Assembly (NCBI GenBank): GCA_963799245.1
Contig: CAWCWN010000003.1
Location: 372,001 to 436,000 of the forward strand
DNA from: CAWCWN01 sp963799245
GTDB lineage: Bacteria; Chloroflexota; Ktedonobacteria; Ktedonobacterales; Ktedonobacteraceae
Length of the DNA stretch: 64,000 bases
Direction: 5' to 3'
Part shown: positions 25,406 to 33,914 of the stretch, piece by piece
Layout: every line of letters starts with the position of its first letter
Position numbering within the stretch: position 1 is the stretch's first letter
Notes under the pieces: generated by a model
Databases searched by the model: none
What the model was told of the DNA's origin: nothing
Seen by the model: the letters and a program-made list of their open reading frames with translations, nothing else
Position numbers and translations under genes: made by a program

Positions 25406-26635
25406 ATGACTACGACGGAGAAGAACCAGCAGCGAGACTGGGCTGCACTGGAGCAAAAATATTACCAGGGCGCGTTTAAGCGTCAGCCAATGACGCTGGT
25501 GCGCGGAGAGGGCACACGCGTGTGGGATAGCGAGGGTAAGGTGTACCTGGACTTTGTGGCGGGCATCGCTGTGAACGTTCTGGGACACTGTCACCCGGCA
25601 GTTGTGGAAGCAGTTCAGCAGCAGGTCACGCAGCTTGTGCACGTCTCCAATCTCTACTACAATATTCGCCAGATCGAGCTCGCCGAACTGCTCGCCCAGC
25701 GGAGTAATGGCATGCGCTCGTTCTTCTCCAATAGCGGTGCTGAGGCCAATGAGGGAGCGATCAAGCTGGCGCGCAAGTACGGCCGCGTCCATCGCGACGG
25801 CGCATATGAAATCATCAGCATGGAGCGCAGCTTCCATGGACGAACGCTGGCGACTACCGCCGCGACGGGACAGGCCTCCTACCAAGCCACCTGGATACCC
25901 CTACCCGATGGTTTCAAGCAGGTGCCATATAACGACCTGGCGGCGCTGAAGGCCGCGACAACGGACAATACGGTAGCAGTGCTGCTCGAGGCAGTGCAGG
26001 GTGAAGGCGGCATCTGGCCCGGGGACAGGGCCTTTATCCAGGGCGTGCGCGAATGGTGTGACGAGCGCAACATGGTGATGATCTGCGATGAAGTTCAGGC
26101 GGGCATGGGTCGTACCGGCAAGTTCTTCAGCTGGGAGAACTATGACATCATGCCCGATATCGTGACCATGGCCAAGGGACTGGCCGGCGGCATACCTATT
26201 GGAGCTATGTTGACCGGGCCGCGTACAGACCTCTTTGTGCCCGGCGACCACGGCACCACCTTTGGTGGCAATCCCATCGCCTGCGCAGCCGGTATCGCCA
26301 CGGTGAAAACAATCATCGAGGAGAACCTGCTGGAGAATGCCGCGCACATGGGCGCTTACTGGCGCACAAAGCTTGTGGATTTGTGCAAAAAGTATGGCTT
26401 CATCACCAGCCCGCGCGGCCTCGGCCTGATGCAGGCCGTGAACGTCAAACACGAGCTTGCGGCGACGATTGTACAGCAGGCCCTTGAACATGGTTTGTTG
26501 CTTAACAGTCTTGGCCCCTCCACTTTGCGCATGATTCCACCACTGACGTTAACGCGAGGAGAGATCGACGAGGCCGCCGAATTGCTGGATCGTGCCTTAA
26601 AAGACGTGGACCAGATGCCCATCGCCAGAGCCTGA
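25406..26635 (+). CDS. argD: Acetylornithine aminotransferase
   Basis: A 409-residue class III PLP aminotransferase, converting N-acetylglutamate semialdehyde to N-acetylornithine in the arginine pathway; the same fold can serve in lysine synthesis. Seen: FVAGIAVNVLGHCHPAV near 50, SNSGAEANEGAIKLARKY near 110, the cofactor-binding DEVQAGMGRTG and the Schiff-base Lys in TMAKGLAGG (about Lys257), with TTFGGNPIAC after it. It is the second gene of argJ-argD and is followed by a strong hairpin. Other arginine genes (argB, argC, argF) are not in this window. Confidence 0.96.
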   Translation: MTTTEKNQQRDWAALEQKYYQGAFKRQPMTLVRGEGTRVWDSEGKVYLDFVAGIAVNVLGHCHPAVVEAVQQQVTQLVHVSNLYYNIRQIELAELLAQRSNGMRSFFSNSGAEANEGAIKLARKYGRVHRDGAYEIISMERSFHGRTLATTAATGQASYQATWIPLPDGFKQVPYNDLAALKAATTDNTVAVLLEAVQGEGGIWPGDRAFIQGVREWCDERNMVMICDEVQAGMGRTGKFFSWENYDIMPDIVTMAKGLAGGIPIGAMLTGPRTDLFVPGDHGTTFGGNPIACAAGIATVKTIIEENLLENAAHMGAYWRTKLVDLCKKYGFITSPRGLGLMQAVNVKHELAATIVQQALEHGLLLNSLGPSTLRMIPPLTLTRGEIDEAAELLDRALKDVDQMPIARA

Positions 26636-26648
26636 TGCACAGAAAACG

Positions 26649-26682
26649 CGACCTTCAGCGGCGGAGAATCCGCTGAAGGTCG
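26649..26682 (+). terminator. Perfect hairpin downstream of argD
   Basis: Perfect 13-base arms CGACCTTCAGCGG/CCGCTGAAGGTCG with an 8-base loop, 14 bases after the argD stop. There is no T-run, which resembles the other operon-end hairpins in this window. Confidence 0.65.
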
Positions 26683-26818
26683 TTGACCATCCCGTCGTCG
26701 TAAGCTCGGCCGTGAGGGATGAGGGGACCTCCTACCACTACCTGCCGGCAGGTCGCGAAGTGCAGGCCGATCCACATGCTAGCGCGGCCCTTGCAACGGT
26801 GCTAATACCCATTGTCGC

Positions 26819-27748
26819 TCAGGACATGACGTATCCAACAACCTCGTACCCCCTCCCCAATGTATCTCCAGCCGGCAGATCGGTGAGCCATTCCCAGCGC
26901 GCTTCTTCTACGATGTTGAAGTTAGCGCGCACAAGGTCGTTAAGGGCGCGCGGAACGAGCGGTATACTGCGGCGATGGGCGTCATCACGCTGCGCGTCCG
27001 CGGCAACATAGACATCGAAGACAAAGCCACGCACGTCGCTGAGCAGGACAATATGGCCGCCGCTATCCACAAGGGAGCGCAGGAGATGCAGGTGGGCCTG
27101 GATAATGCGCAGGCGCAGTGATTGGGCGGCCTCCTGGTAGCGGTGATGACGCTCCTGCTCCCCCAGCATTTGGGGAGCCACACGCTGCACATAGTCAAGG
27201 ATATCGAGCAGGGGATAACTGAAGAGCTGTGAGAGGAGCAGCGAGCTGATGACAAGGCCAGATCCCGCTGGCCCCAGGGTCTCCAGCGCGGGTGGGTCTG
27301 GCACATCGCAGCGCTCTAAACAGCCCGCTGCAGCATCAAAAACCGCCTGCGCGCCCCGCGACAAGAGGGCGGGCCAGGGCTGTCTTTCCAGCAGGCGCTT
27401 GAGCCTGGCGCTCACCCCCCCGCTGATATCGCCTTCCACCAGGCGCACTCTCCTGCGCAGGCTGGCCGCAGTTAATTCGCCGCGCGCCTGAAGCATGGAG
27501 GGCAGATCGAGGTCGACAAGCACGACCTCGTCGCAGGCGCGCGCAAGCTCGGCCAGGGGAACTTCGGTACATGCGCCCGCGCCCAGTACAACGCTTGCCC
27601 GGGACGTCCCTGGAGCGCGCTGGTGCAGGCCTTCGAGCATGAGCGCAGTTGACAGTTCCAGGTGGCGAGGGGACAGCTCGCGCAGCAACTCTCGCCGCTG
27701 CGCTCCCTGCGTCTGGCTATTGCTATAGGGTAGGGTGTCGATGCGCAC
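26819..27748 (-). CDS. Class I methyltransferase-like protein
   Basis: A 309-residue protein with a Rossmann-type AdoMet-binding start: SVVLGAGACTEVPLAEL (motif I, about residues 51-67), the acidic end of strand 2 in EVVLVDLDLP and VRLVEGDIS for motif III. The remainder is helical with a C-terminal strand pair (RGYEVVGYVMS). No characteristic substrate motif is seen, so the methyl acceptor is unknown. It begins 5 bases after the stop of the enoyl-CoA hydratase remnant and probably belongs to the holB operon. Confidence 0.65.
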   Translation of the reverse strand: MRIDTLPYSNSQTQGAQRRELLRELSPRHLELSTALMLEGLHQRAPGTSRASVVLGAGACTEVPLAELARACDEVVLVDLDLPSMLQARGELTAASLRRRVRLVEGDISGGVSARLKRLLERQPWPALLSRGAQAVFDAAAGCLERCDVPDPPALETLGPAGSGLVISSLLLSQLFSYPLLDILDYVQRVAPQMLGEQERHHRYQEAAQSLRLRIIQAHLHLLRSLVDSGGHIVLLSDVRGFVFDVYVAADAQRDDAHRRSIPLVPRALNDLVRANFNIVEEARWEWLTDLPAGDTLGRGYEVVGYVMS

Positions 27749-27753
27749 TTGAC

Positions 27754-27957
27754 CTACCTACCAGTATATTCCGGGCGTCGTTTCTGCAGGAAGACGGCAA
27801 CACCCTCGTGGTGATCCTCACTGCCCACGACGAGATCCTGCAGTTCGCCTTCAAGCTCCAGCGAGGTTGCCAGGTCGCTCTCAAGCGATTTATTCATCGT
27901 AACTGTGAGCACGCCCCCAGCTTGGGAGATCAGCAGGTGTTGGAAATTTGTGCGCAT
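27754..27957 (-). pseudogene. Enoyl-CoA hydratase with a large in-frame internal deletion
   Basis: The 67-residue frame joins the two ends of a crotonase-family protein: MRTNFQHLLISQAGGVLTVTMN is a typical N-terminus (..ILVxxxGGVLTITLN..), and SLELEGELQDLVVGSEDHHEGVAVFLQKRRPEYTGR is a typical C-terminus (..EGVxAFLEKRxPxFxGR). About 190 residues between them, with the oxyanion hole and catalytic Glu, are missing. The frame is kept open and AGGAG precedes the ATG, so a small protein may still be made, but it cannot be an active hydratase. It sits between holB and the methyltransferase gene. Confidence 0.8.
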
Positions 27958-27972
27958 CGAGCATTTCTCCTG

Positions 27973-29004
27973 TCACTTGGCAATTCCGGGCAGGTCCAGC
28001 ATAAGAACTTCGAGGGCGGCGCGCGGGTTAACGTTCTGATCCAGGGCCTCAATGGTTCTCAGAATGGCGTGCACCATACGCTCAGCCTCGCTTGTGCCGA
28101 CCTTCGCCGCCTGTGAGTTTAACAGAGGCCGCATATCTACATTGACGGTCAAATCAAGGCAGTTATTGGCTGCTAATACCATATCACGCCACCAGAGTAA
28201 CCACAACTCCAAAACCGCCCGCGCCTTATCCATGTCGACGCTGAGACGCTGGGCGATGTCAAAGCGCTGCGTCCTGCTCACGCCGGGCAGCCTGGTGAGT
28301 GTTTCCAGCTGAGCTCTGCGCTCGCTGAGCAGGTCTTCATCTTCGACTGCCCGCACTGCCCAGCCCATACGCCCGGCAGCCAGGGCAGCTATTAAGCTCG
28401 CCTCCTGCGACTCCACCTCCCACCGTCGCTGCAGGGCAGATTTGACTTGCGATGCCGTAAGCAGGTGCATGGGTAGCAGCTGGACGCGTGAGAGAATCGT
28501 GAGTAGCAGCAGGTCCGGGTCAGGCGCCGTGAGCAGAAGTACCACCTCGGCTTCCGGCTCCTCAAGCGTTTTCAGCAAACAGTTGGCGGCCTGCACATTC
28601 ATTTCATGCGCCCCCTCGATAATGAAGACATTGCGACGCCCCTCCAGTGTTCTACGTGCCGCGGCGTTCTGGAGAGCTCGTATCTGCTCTATCAGGATAA
28701 ATTGTTTATCGGGTGCTCTGCTGATAACATGCAGGTCGGGGTGGTTGCCGTGCAGAACTTTTCGACACGCCAGGCATACATTACAGGGGTCCTGCGGCGC
28801 GCTGGCCGCAGCGGGCCCTGCGGTACAGAGCAGGGTCTGGGCGAAGCGCCGGGCGAGCAGGCTTTTGCCTATGTGCTGCGGGCCGGTGAACAGATAGGCA
28901 TGGCGAACCTGCTGCGCGGCAAGCATACGGCGTAGCAGGTCGATAGTGTGTTCATGGCCGACTATATTCCAGGCGACGAGATGGTGAGCTTCCAGCATAG
29001 GCAT
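27973..29004 (-). CDS. holB: DNA polymerase III subunit delta prime
   Basis: The delta-prime subunit of the clamp loader. The protein (343 residues from the chosen start) has a degenerate P-loop GPQHIGKS near residue 38, the zinc-binding cysteine cluster CNVCLACRKV preceded by another Cys, and the SRC-like region (FIIEGAHEMNVQAANCLLKTLEEP) of AAA+ clamp-loader subunits. The ATG at 29004 (MPMLEAHHLVAWNIVGHE) is preferred over a GTG 26 codons upstream whose extension has no similarity; the ATG at 28998 is equally possible. First gene of the run holB - hydratase remnant - methyltransferase. Confidence 0.9.
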   Translation of the reverse strand: MPMLEAHHLVAWNIVGHEHTIDLLRRMLAAQQVRHAYLFTGPQHIGKSLLARRFAQTLLCTAGPAAASAPQDPCNVCLACRKVLHGNHPDLHVISRAPDKQFILIEQIRALQNAAARRTLEGRRNVFIIEGAHEMNVQAANCLLKTLEEPEAEVVLLLTAPDPDLLLLTILSRVQLLPMHLLTASQVKSALQRRWEVESQEASLIAALAAGRMGWAVRAVEDEDLLSERRAQLETLTRLPGVSRTQRFDIAQRLSVDMDKARAVLELWLLWWRDMVLAANNCLDLTVNVDMRPLLNSQAAKVGTSEAERMVHAILRTIEALDQNVNPRAALEVLMLDLPGIAK

Positions 29005-29351
29005 ATGGTAGCAGAAATGCTGGCTTAAGGCAATTCTCTCGCAATGTTGTACACTTATACATGCCATGTGCAAGTCAGTCACGCTATTGAGGAACAGTAT
29101 CCCTACATGCGCTTGCCCACGTGATATGATATGATATCCTCTATACTTTCTAAAAACGAAGATGAACTTTTAAGTTTTTGCGGGTGATAGCCTACCCGAG
29201 ATAGGAACTTTTGGGTCTAAATGTCTCATGGGTCACAGCGTTTTCTACATGGATATGTTATGCTACAAGTGAAATTTTTTTAGTCCGATGTATAAAGGTG
29301 AAGAACCACTTTTTTATATTCGTTTGAAATTAGATAAGGCTGATGTAACCA
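29005..29351. other. Divergent intergenic region between holB and the sigma factor gene
   Basis: About 350 AT-rich bases. It contains a direct repeat of GAACTTTT (29164-29171 and 29205-29212, 41 bases apart), a short tandem of GATAT around 29132, and TTATGCT near 29258 that could be a -10 box. No gene or RNA is recognised. The second GAACTTTT is preceded by G, giving GGAACTT, the -35 motif of many ECF sigma promoters, but I find no matching -10 at the normal distance. Confidence 0.35.
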
Positions 29352-30161
29352 ATGGAGACCTCTATCCGTTTCTACCATACGAATAGCAGTGTACGCCCGT
29401 TACGAGAGACGGAGCGTAACAGTCGTCCCACGTCCCCATTGTCGGAGGAGATAGAAGATAGGAGCGCGGAGACGGTCAATACGGAGGCAGTTCCTCAAGC
29501 AGCTGCATCGCTTGTGCAGGAGCAGGTACAGAAGGTTGATGTAGCAGATTTTGAGGCGATCTTCCTCCGTTTTCAGGGACCTATTATAAATTTCATTTAT
29601 CATCTTATCGGCAATCGTGAACAAGCTTATGACCTTGCACAGGATGTATTCGTTAAAGCGTATAAAGCACTGTTAGGTGGCACCGTTGTGCAGCCAGGAG
29701 CCCTCTCCGCCTGGCTCTATCGTATCGCCGCCAATACGACCACGGACACATTACGTCGCCGTAAGCTGATCGCCTGGTTACCACTTTCGCTGTTTTATGA
29801 AGATCGAGGTATTGGGGCTGGAGTGCTCTCGGACTCGGGTGGCGCCGTCGGGGATAATTTTAACAATGGCGAAGAAGATGGTGCTGGACGAGGTGGCAGC
29901 GTTAGCTCAATGTATGAGCGGGGCGGATATGATGGTAGTCGCTTTGAAAGTCGCGTGGCTGACCGCGAGATCGTCGAGCGTGTGCTTAAACAGCTGCCTC
30001 CCAAATACGCGGTGTGCCTGTGGCTGTATGAAAACGATGGTCTATCCTGTGCAGAGATAGCAGAGATTCTTAATATCAGTGCATCGGCGGTCAAAATGCG
30101 TTTGATGCGAGCGCGAGAACGTTTTATTAGCTTGTACAAGCAAGAAGTGAGCGAAGCGTGA
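29352..30161 (+). CDS. ECF-like RNA polymerase sigma factor with a long linker
   Basis: A 269-residue sigma-70 family protein with only regions 2 and 4. Region 2 (about 68-140) has FEAIFLRFQGPIINFIYHLI and the NREQAYDLAQDVFVKAYKAL core; region 4 (about 205-262) has LPPKYAVCLWLYENDGLSCAEIAEILNISASAVKMRLMRAR. Between them lies a Gly/Asp/Asn-rich insert of about 60 residues (GGAVGDNFNNGEEDGAGRGG), longer than in ordinary ECF factors. An unstructured 65-residue N-terminal extension is also unusual. The last codon overlaps the start of the anti-sigma gene by four bases (GTGA). Confidence 0.93.
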   Translation: METSIRFYHTNSSVRPLRETERNSRPTSPLSEEIEDRSAETVNTEAVPQAAASLVQEQVQKVDVADFEAIFLRFQGPIINFIYHLIGNREQAYDLAQDVFVKAYKALLGGTVVQPGALSAWLYRIAANTTTDTLRRRKLIAWLPLSLFYEDRGIGAGVLSDSGGAVGDNFNNGEEDGAGRGGSVSSMYERGGYDGSRFESRVADREIVERVLKQLPPKYAVCLWLYENDGLSCAEIAEILNISASAVKMRLMRARERFISLYKQEVSEA

Positions 30162-31966
30162 ATTGTATCGAGGCACAGGTGATGCTGGCGGCACACCGAG
30201 AACTGAAGAATGTAGATGTGGACTCGAGCGAGTTGGATGAACACCTGGAGCAGTGCCCCGAGTGCAGACGGGTACTTGCCAACGCCAGTTTTATTGGCGA
30301 GCAGGTGCGCGCGTTACCAGCACTGGAGCCTCCTTCTGAAATGCAAGAGCGGCTCATGAGGGCCCTGGCGAGCGAGCATTTCAAGTTCATGCAGCGCTCT
30401 CCTGCCTCCACGCCCGCGCCTCCGGCTTTTCTGCAGCCCTATCTGCAGGAGCAAGCTCATTCCTCACCTTCCACAGATTCACTTGTTGCTTTCTCAACAG
30501 CCAGCACAGGGCCACTGCCCGTGCTGAAAACGCCTTATAAAAAGCGCTGGCGCATAAGTGGCCAGTTTGCCGTCATTGGCCTGGCTGCGGTCTTATTTAT
30601 GGCATTGATGATTGGCGGCGTCACGACGCTGCTCTTCCTGGCCAGGGGCTACGTGGTGACAAATCCGGCTTCGACATCTATAAACCAGCCGGCCGAAGTA
30701 CAACAGGAAGCCTATACAACCTATACCCCTTACCAGCATGTGGTAAGCGCGGTGGGGGACGCCACCTCGATCTACTACAGCGCGTATGGGAACGATTTGA
30801 ACGGCGGATGGATGCTGGAGCGCATGGACCGCAGCACAAAAATAAGTCAGCCGCTCCTCAAAACACCCAGCGTTACCCCGCTGGTTATCCTGGGTAGTAA
30901 AAATGGCTGGCTGGTCTGGCTGCAGTTTGATGCTGCAGGCGCAGGGCAGGGGATCGAACTGCACGGCCGCCAGCAAACGCTTTTGCGAGGCTGGAGCCTT
31001 CATTATCTCTCACTGGCCGCTCCACAGCTCGCGCATATTGAGAATCCTATTCCTACGACGAGAAAGCTGGCTTCTGGTACCTTTGACCAGGAAGCCGTCC
31101 CTGGCTGGATCCATACACCTGTTCAGGGCATCTGGTTTGTCCAGGACAACTTGCTCGTCGCCTATCTAGGCGATAACGGGGCTGCTCACCTGGTGAGTTA
31201 TCCACTGTCCACCACGGGTGGTGTCAACGCAACAGAGCTGGCCCGGGCCGGCCCGGGCCATGTTTTCACCTCTCCGACGGCCAATAGCGACGGCTCACAG
31301 ATTTACTGGGCGGATGAATGGAACACCAACGATGGCAGCTTGCACAGCAATATATGGACGCGTCAGGAGCTCAATCCAGATGTCCTTAAGCATGGCAACG
31401 CAACGCAGGATCCCATAACGATCACGCAGCCCTTCCTGCAAAACGGCACGTCCTTCCGGCCCGCGGTGGTTGATGATGAGCTCTTCCTGCTGGATAGCTC
31501 TGATCAGCTCGGTACAACAACGACGCCCGGCAGCACACCGACCTCGCTTGCGGTGAGCACACCGACGTCAAGCGCAACGCCAAATACCGGCGCCTCCATG
31601 ACTCCCTGGGCCGACAGCAGCGTTTATACACCGCCCGAGGATATGAGTGTGCGCGGGAACCTGGTGATGCTGCCGCTTGCCGGTGACCCCGCGGCCCCAC
31701 CATCGCTGCTAAGCGCTCCTGGCAATGCCTCCGACCTGCAGGCAGGTGATAATTTTGTCGTGTGGCAAAGCGCCGATGGCAGCTTTAACATGTACGACGC
31801 CTCCGCAAAAGGCCCGGTCATTCTTAATAATGATGGGATGAATGGTGCACAATTTATGGCGGTGAACGGCATAACCGCTGTTTGGGCCTTTGATAACGGC
31901 ACCAGCGCCAGCAGCGGCAGCTTCTCCCCGATCACGTTACAGGCGTTTAACTGGCCTAGAAAGTAA
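30158..31966 (+). CDS. Anti-sigma factor with large extracellular domain
   Basis: A 602-residue membrane protein. The cytoplasmic head has the zinc-associated anti-sigma motif HxxxCxxC at His29, Cys33 and Cys36 (HLEQCPEC). One membrane helix follows at about 136-161. The remaining 440 residues lie outside the cell, look beta-rich (repeats such as GWLVWLQFD and DNFVVWQSADGSFNMYDASA, suggesting a beta-propeller) and contain a Thr/Ser/Pro-rich linker near 450-490. It is translated from a GTG that overlaps the sigma gene, so the pair is coupled. The outer domain is the likely sensor; its signal is unknown. Confidence 0.88.
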   Translation: MNCIEAQVMLAAHRELKNVDVDSSELDEHLEQCPECRRVLANASFIGEQVRALPALEPPSEMQERLMRALASEHFKFMQRSPASTPAPPAFLQPYLQEQAHSSPSTDSLVAFSTASTGPLPVLKTPYKKRWRISGQFAVIGLAAVLFMALMIGGVTTLLFLARGYVVTNPASTSINQPAEVQQEAYTTYTPYQHVVSAVGDATSIYYSAYGNDLNGGWMLERMDRSTKISQPLLKTPSVTPLVILGSKNGWLVWLQFDAAGAGQGIELHGRQQTLLRGWSLHYLSLAAPQLAHIENPIPTTRKLASGTFDQEAVPGWIHTPVQGIWFVQDNLLVAYLGDNGAAHLVSYPLSTTGGVNATELARAGPGHVFTSPTANSDGSQIYWADEWNTNDGSLHSNIWTRQELNPDVLKHGNATQDPITITQPFLQNGTSFRPAVVDDELFLLDSSDQLGTTTTPGSTPTSLAVSTPTSSATPNTGASMTPWADSSVYTPPEDMSVRGNLVMLPLAGDPAAPPSLLSAPGNASDLQAGDNFVVWQSADGSFNMYDASAKGPVILNNDGMNGAQFMAVNGITAVWAFDNGTSASSGSFSPITLQAFNWPRK

Positions 31967-32123
31967 ACGCCACGACAGAGCAATGCGCCTCTAGTCGCAT
32001 ATGAACCCGCTGCTGGACCGGCGCGGCGAATATTGCTTGCGAAATGCTCACCCTGATCGCCGCGCGCAAGGACGGGGGCAGGTGACATCTTCCGGCCAGC
32101 GCCCCCAACGCGCCAACATATCA

Positions 32124-32867
32124 TTAATGGGAAATGACCTCCAAAGAAGGCTGAATCTCACTCCTACTATACTCTTCCACACTATGGTGGTACACCAGCG
32201 AATAACCCACACCCGCTACAGTCTGGATACATGCTGGATTTGCCGCCCCCACCCCGATCTTCTGACGTAAGTGATGAATATGCGCCTTAATTAAACTGGC
32301 ACCCCCCTCATCGGCAAAACCCCAGACGTAGGAAACGATCTGGCCGGCTGTGCACACATTATTGGCGTTGAGGGCGAGAAGATACAATAATTTGGTTTCG
32401 GTAGGCGTCAGGCGCACCATTTTCCCGCGCACCTTCACTTCATTATGTAGCGAGTCAACGCGAATAGGTCCAACGTTGACGATTGCAGAGGGCCGCTGAG
32501 CAAGGCCGGGACGTCCTCGCCTGCTCAGCGCATGGATGTGCGCTAAGAGCTGAGCAGGAAAGAAAGGTTTGCGCACGTAATCATCAACTCCCGACTCCAG
32601 GCATTGCACCTCATCCTGCACATCTCTGCTCGCAGTCAGCACCAGTACCAGCGCGTCATGTATGCTGCGCATATCTTGACATAGTTTCAATACATCCACA
32701 TCCTCCAGAGCGCTTTCTACAATAACCAGGTCCGGCCGCAGCTCCTCCCATTCGTGCCTTGCTCGCTCACTGGTATAAGCACGCCGGACATCATATCCCA
32801 GCATCCTTAACCAGCCGCTCAACATTTCGACCAGGTTTCGATCATCGTCAATAATCAATAATTTCAT
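32124..32867 (-). CDS. OmpR/PhoB-type response regulator with Glu in place of the phospho-acceptor Asp
   Basis: A 247-residue protein with receiver (about 1-120) and winged-helix DNA-binding domain (about 135-228, RLTPTETKLLYLLALNANNV ... VAGVGYSLV). The acidic pocket IIDDD, the Thr in LTAS and the Lys in VRKPF are kept, but the position that should be the phosphorylated Asp is Glu51 (PDLVIVESALEDVD). Glu here often mimics the phosphorylated state, so the regulator may be active without a kinase. The ATG at 32867 is used because GGGGGG sits 9 bases before it. No histidine kinase is adjacent; the gene converges on the anti-sigma gene. Confidence 0.9.
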   Translation of the reverse strand: MKLLIIDDDRNLVEMLSGWLRMLGYDVRRAYTSERARHEWEELRPDLVIVESALEDVDVLKLCQDMRSIHDALVLVLTASRDVQDEVQCLESGVDDYVRKPFFPAQLLAHIHALSRRGRPGLAQRPSAIVNVGPIRVDSLHNEVKVRGKMVRLTPTETKLLYLLALNANNVCTAGQIVSYVWGFADEGGASLIKAHIHHLRQKIGVGAANPACIQTVAGVGYSLVYHHSVEEYSRSEIQPSLEVISH

Positions 32868-33158
32868 AGCCCACATCCCCCCGATTTATTCTTCTGCATC
32901 TTTGATGCAAGAAAAAGCCTGCCCCGGCATGAAATCTTCCATCATTAAACCATAGGCAGGGATGTAGCACAATTATTAAATATTAGGAGTTATCTATCAT
33001 GAAATGGCACAGAGATGATCAAAAAGAAGGATATAGATCAGAAAGAAAGAAAGAGTGAATGCATCTGCTCACATAATCCATCTATAGCTATCCAGGCCGC
33101 TGCATATTGCCCGCAGCAGGATTCCGTGCTATTCTATCTCCTGAAATGGAGAAGATGC

Positions 33159-33914
33159 ATGTTTGACGCCGATAGCAGCTGGGCCGCAGCGCCGAGCAGA
33201 TCGCAGTTAGAAGAGAGCGATATTCATGTCTGGCGCGCCAGCCTGCAGCAGCCCGAGCATGTTCTGGCACAGCTCAGGCCGCTGCTCGCTGAAGATGAGC
33301 AAAGCAAAGCCGAGAGTTTTCGCTTCCCCAGAGATCGCGCTCATTACATCGTGGCTCGCGCCACACTCAGGCGCATACTCGGGCGCTACCTTGCGCTCGC
33401 GCCTCAACAGATACGCTTTAGCTACGGCACTTATGGCAAACCAGCGCTAGACCCGCTCTTTCACAGCGCTACACTGCGCTTTAATCTGTCGCATGCGCAT
33501 GAACTGGCCCTCTATGCCATAGCCTCCGGCCGCCAGGTGGGGATAGATCTCGAATACCTACGTACGGACTTCCCCTGGGCCGAGATTGCCGAGCACTTCT
33601 TCTCACCGCAGGAGCACCGGGCCCTGCATGACTTGCCAGCTGACAGCAGGTATCAGGCGTTTTTCAATTGCTGGACGCGTAAAGAAGCATATCTCAAAGC
33701 CAGGGGAGATGGCCTCGTGCATCCCCTTGATCAGTTCTATGTTTCTCTGCGGCCGGGCGAAGCGGCCGCGCTCCTCCATAGTGAGTTACCCCAGGAAGTG
33801 GCCCGCTGGTCGTTGCAAGAACTCTGGCCCGGCCCTGGCTATGTAGCGGCCCTGGCGGCCGAAGGTCACGGCTGGCGACTAGCATGCTGGCAGTGGCTTG
33901 AAAGGAAGACCTAA
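33159..33914 (+). CDS. 4'-phosphopantetheinyl transferase, Sfp type
   Basis: Transfers phosphopantetheine from CoA to carrier proteins of NRPS, PKS or fatty acid synthases. The 251-residue protein has the Sfp-type motifs VGIDLEYLR (Asp130, Glu132, magnesium ligands) and WTRKEAYLKARGDG (about residues 172-185, with Lys and Glu), and the KPAL and NLSHAHELALYA blocks. The ATG at 33159 has GGAGAAG before it; an upstream extension of 48 codons has no similarity. No NRPS or PKS gene lies in the window, so its carrier substrates are elsewhere. It ends 4 bases inside the convergent MFS gene. Confidence 0.93.
   Translation: MFDADSSWAAAPSRSQLEESDIHVWRASLQQPEHVLAQLRPLLAEDEQSKAESFRFPRDRAHYIVARATLRRILGRYLALAPQQIRFSYGTYGKPALDPLFHSATLRFNLSHAHELALYAIASGRQVGIDLEYLRTDFPWAEIAEHFFSPQEHRALHDLPADSRYQAFFNCWTRKEAYLKARGDGLVHPLDQFYVSLRPGEAAALLHSELPQEVARWSLQELWPGPGYVAALAAEGHGWRLACWQWLERKT

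Noticed and set aside
29205..29235. GGAACTT ... GTCTCA as a classical ECF promoter
   Set aside because: The spacing between the boxes is about 14 bases instead of 16-17, so I list only the repeat.
31967..32123. A terminator between the convergent anti-sigma and response regulator genes
   Set aside because: I could not find a stem of more than a few pairs with a T-run in this gap.
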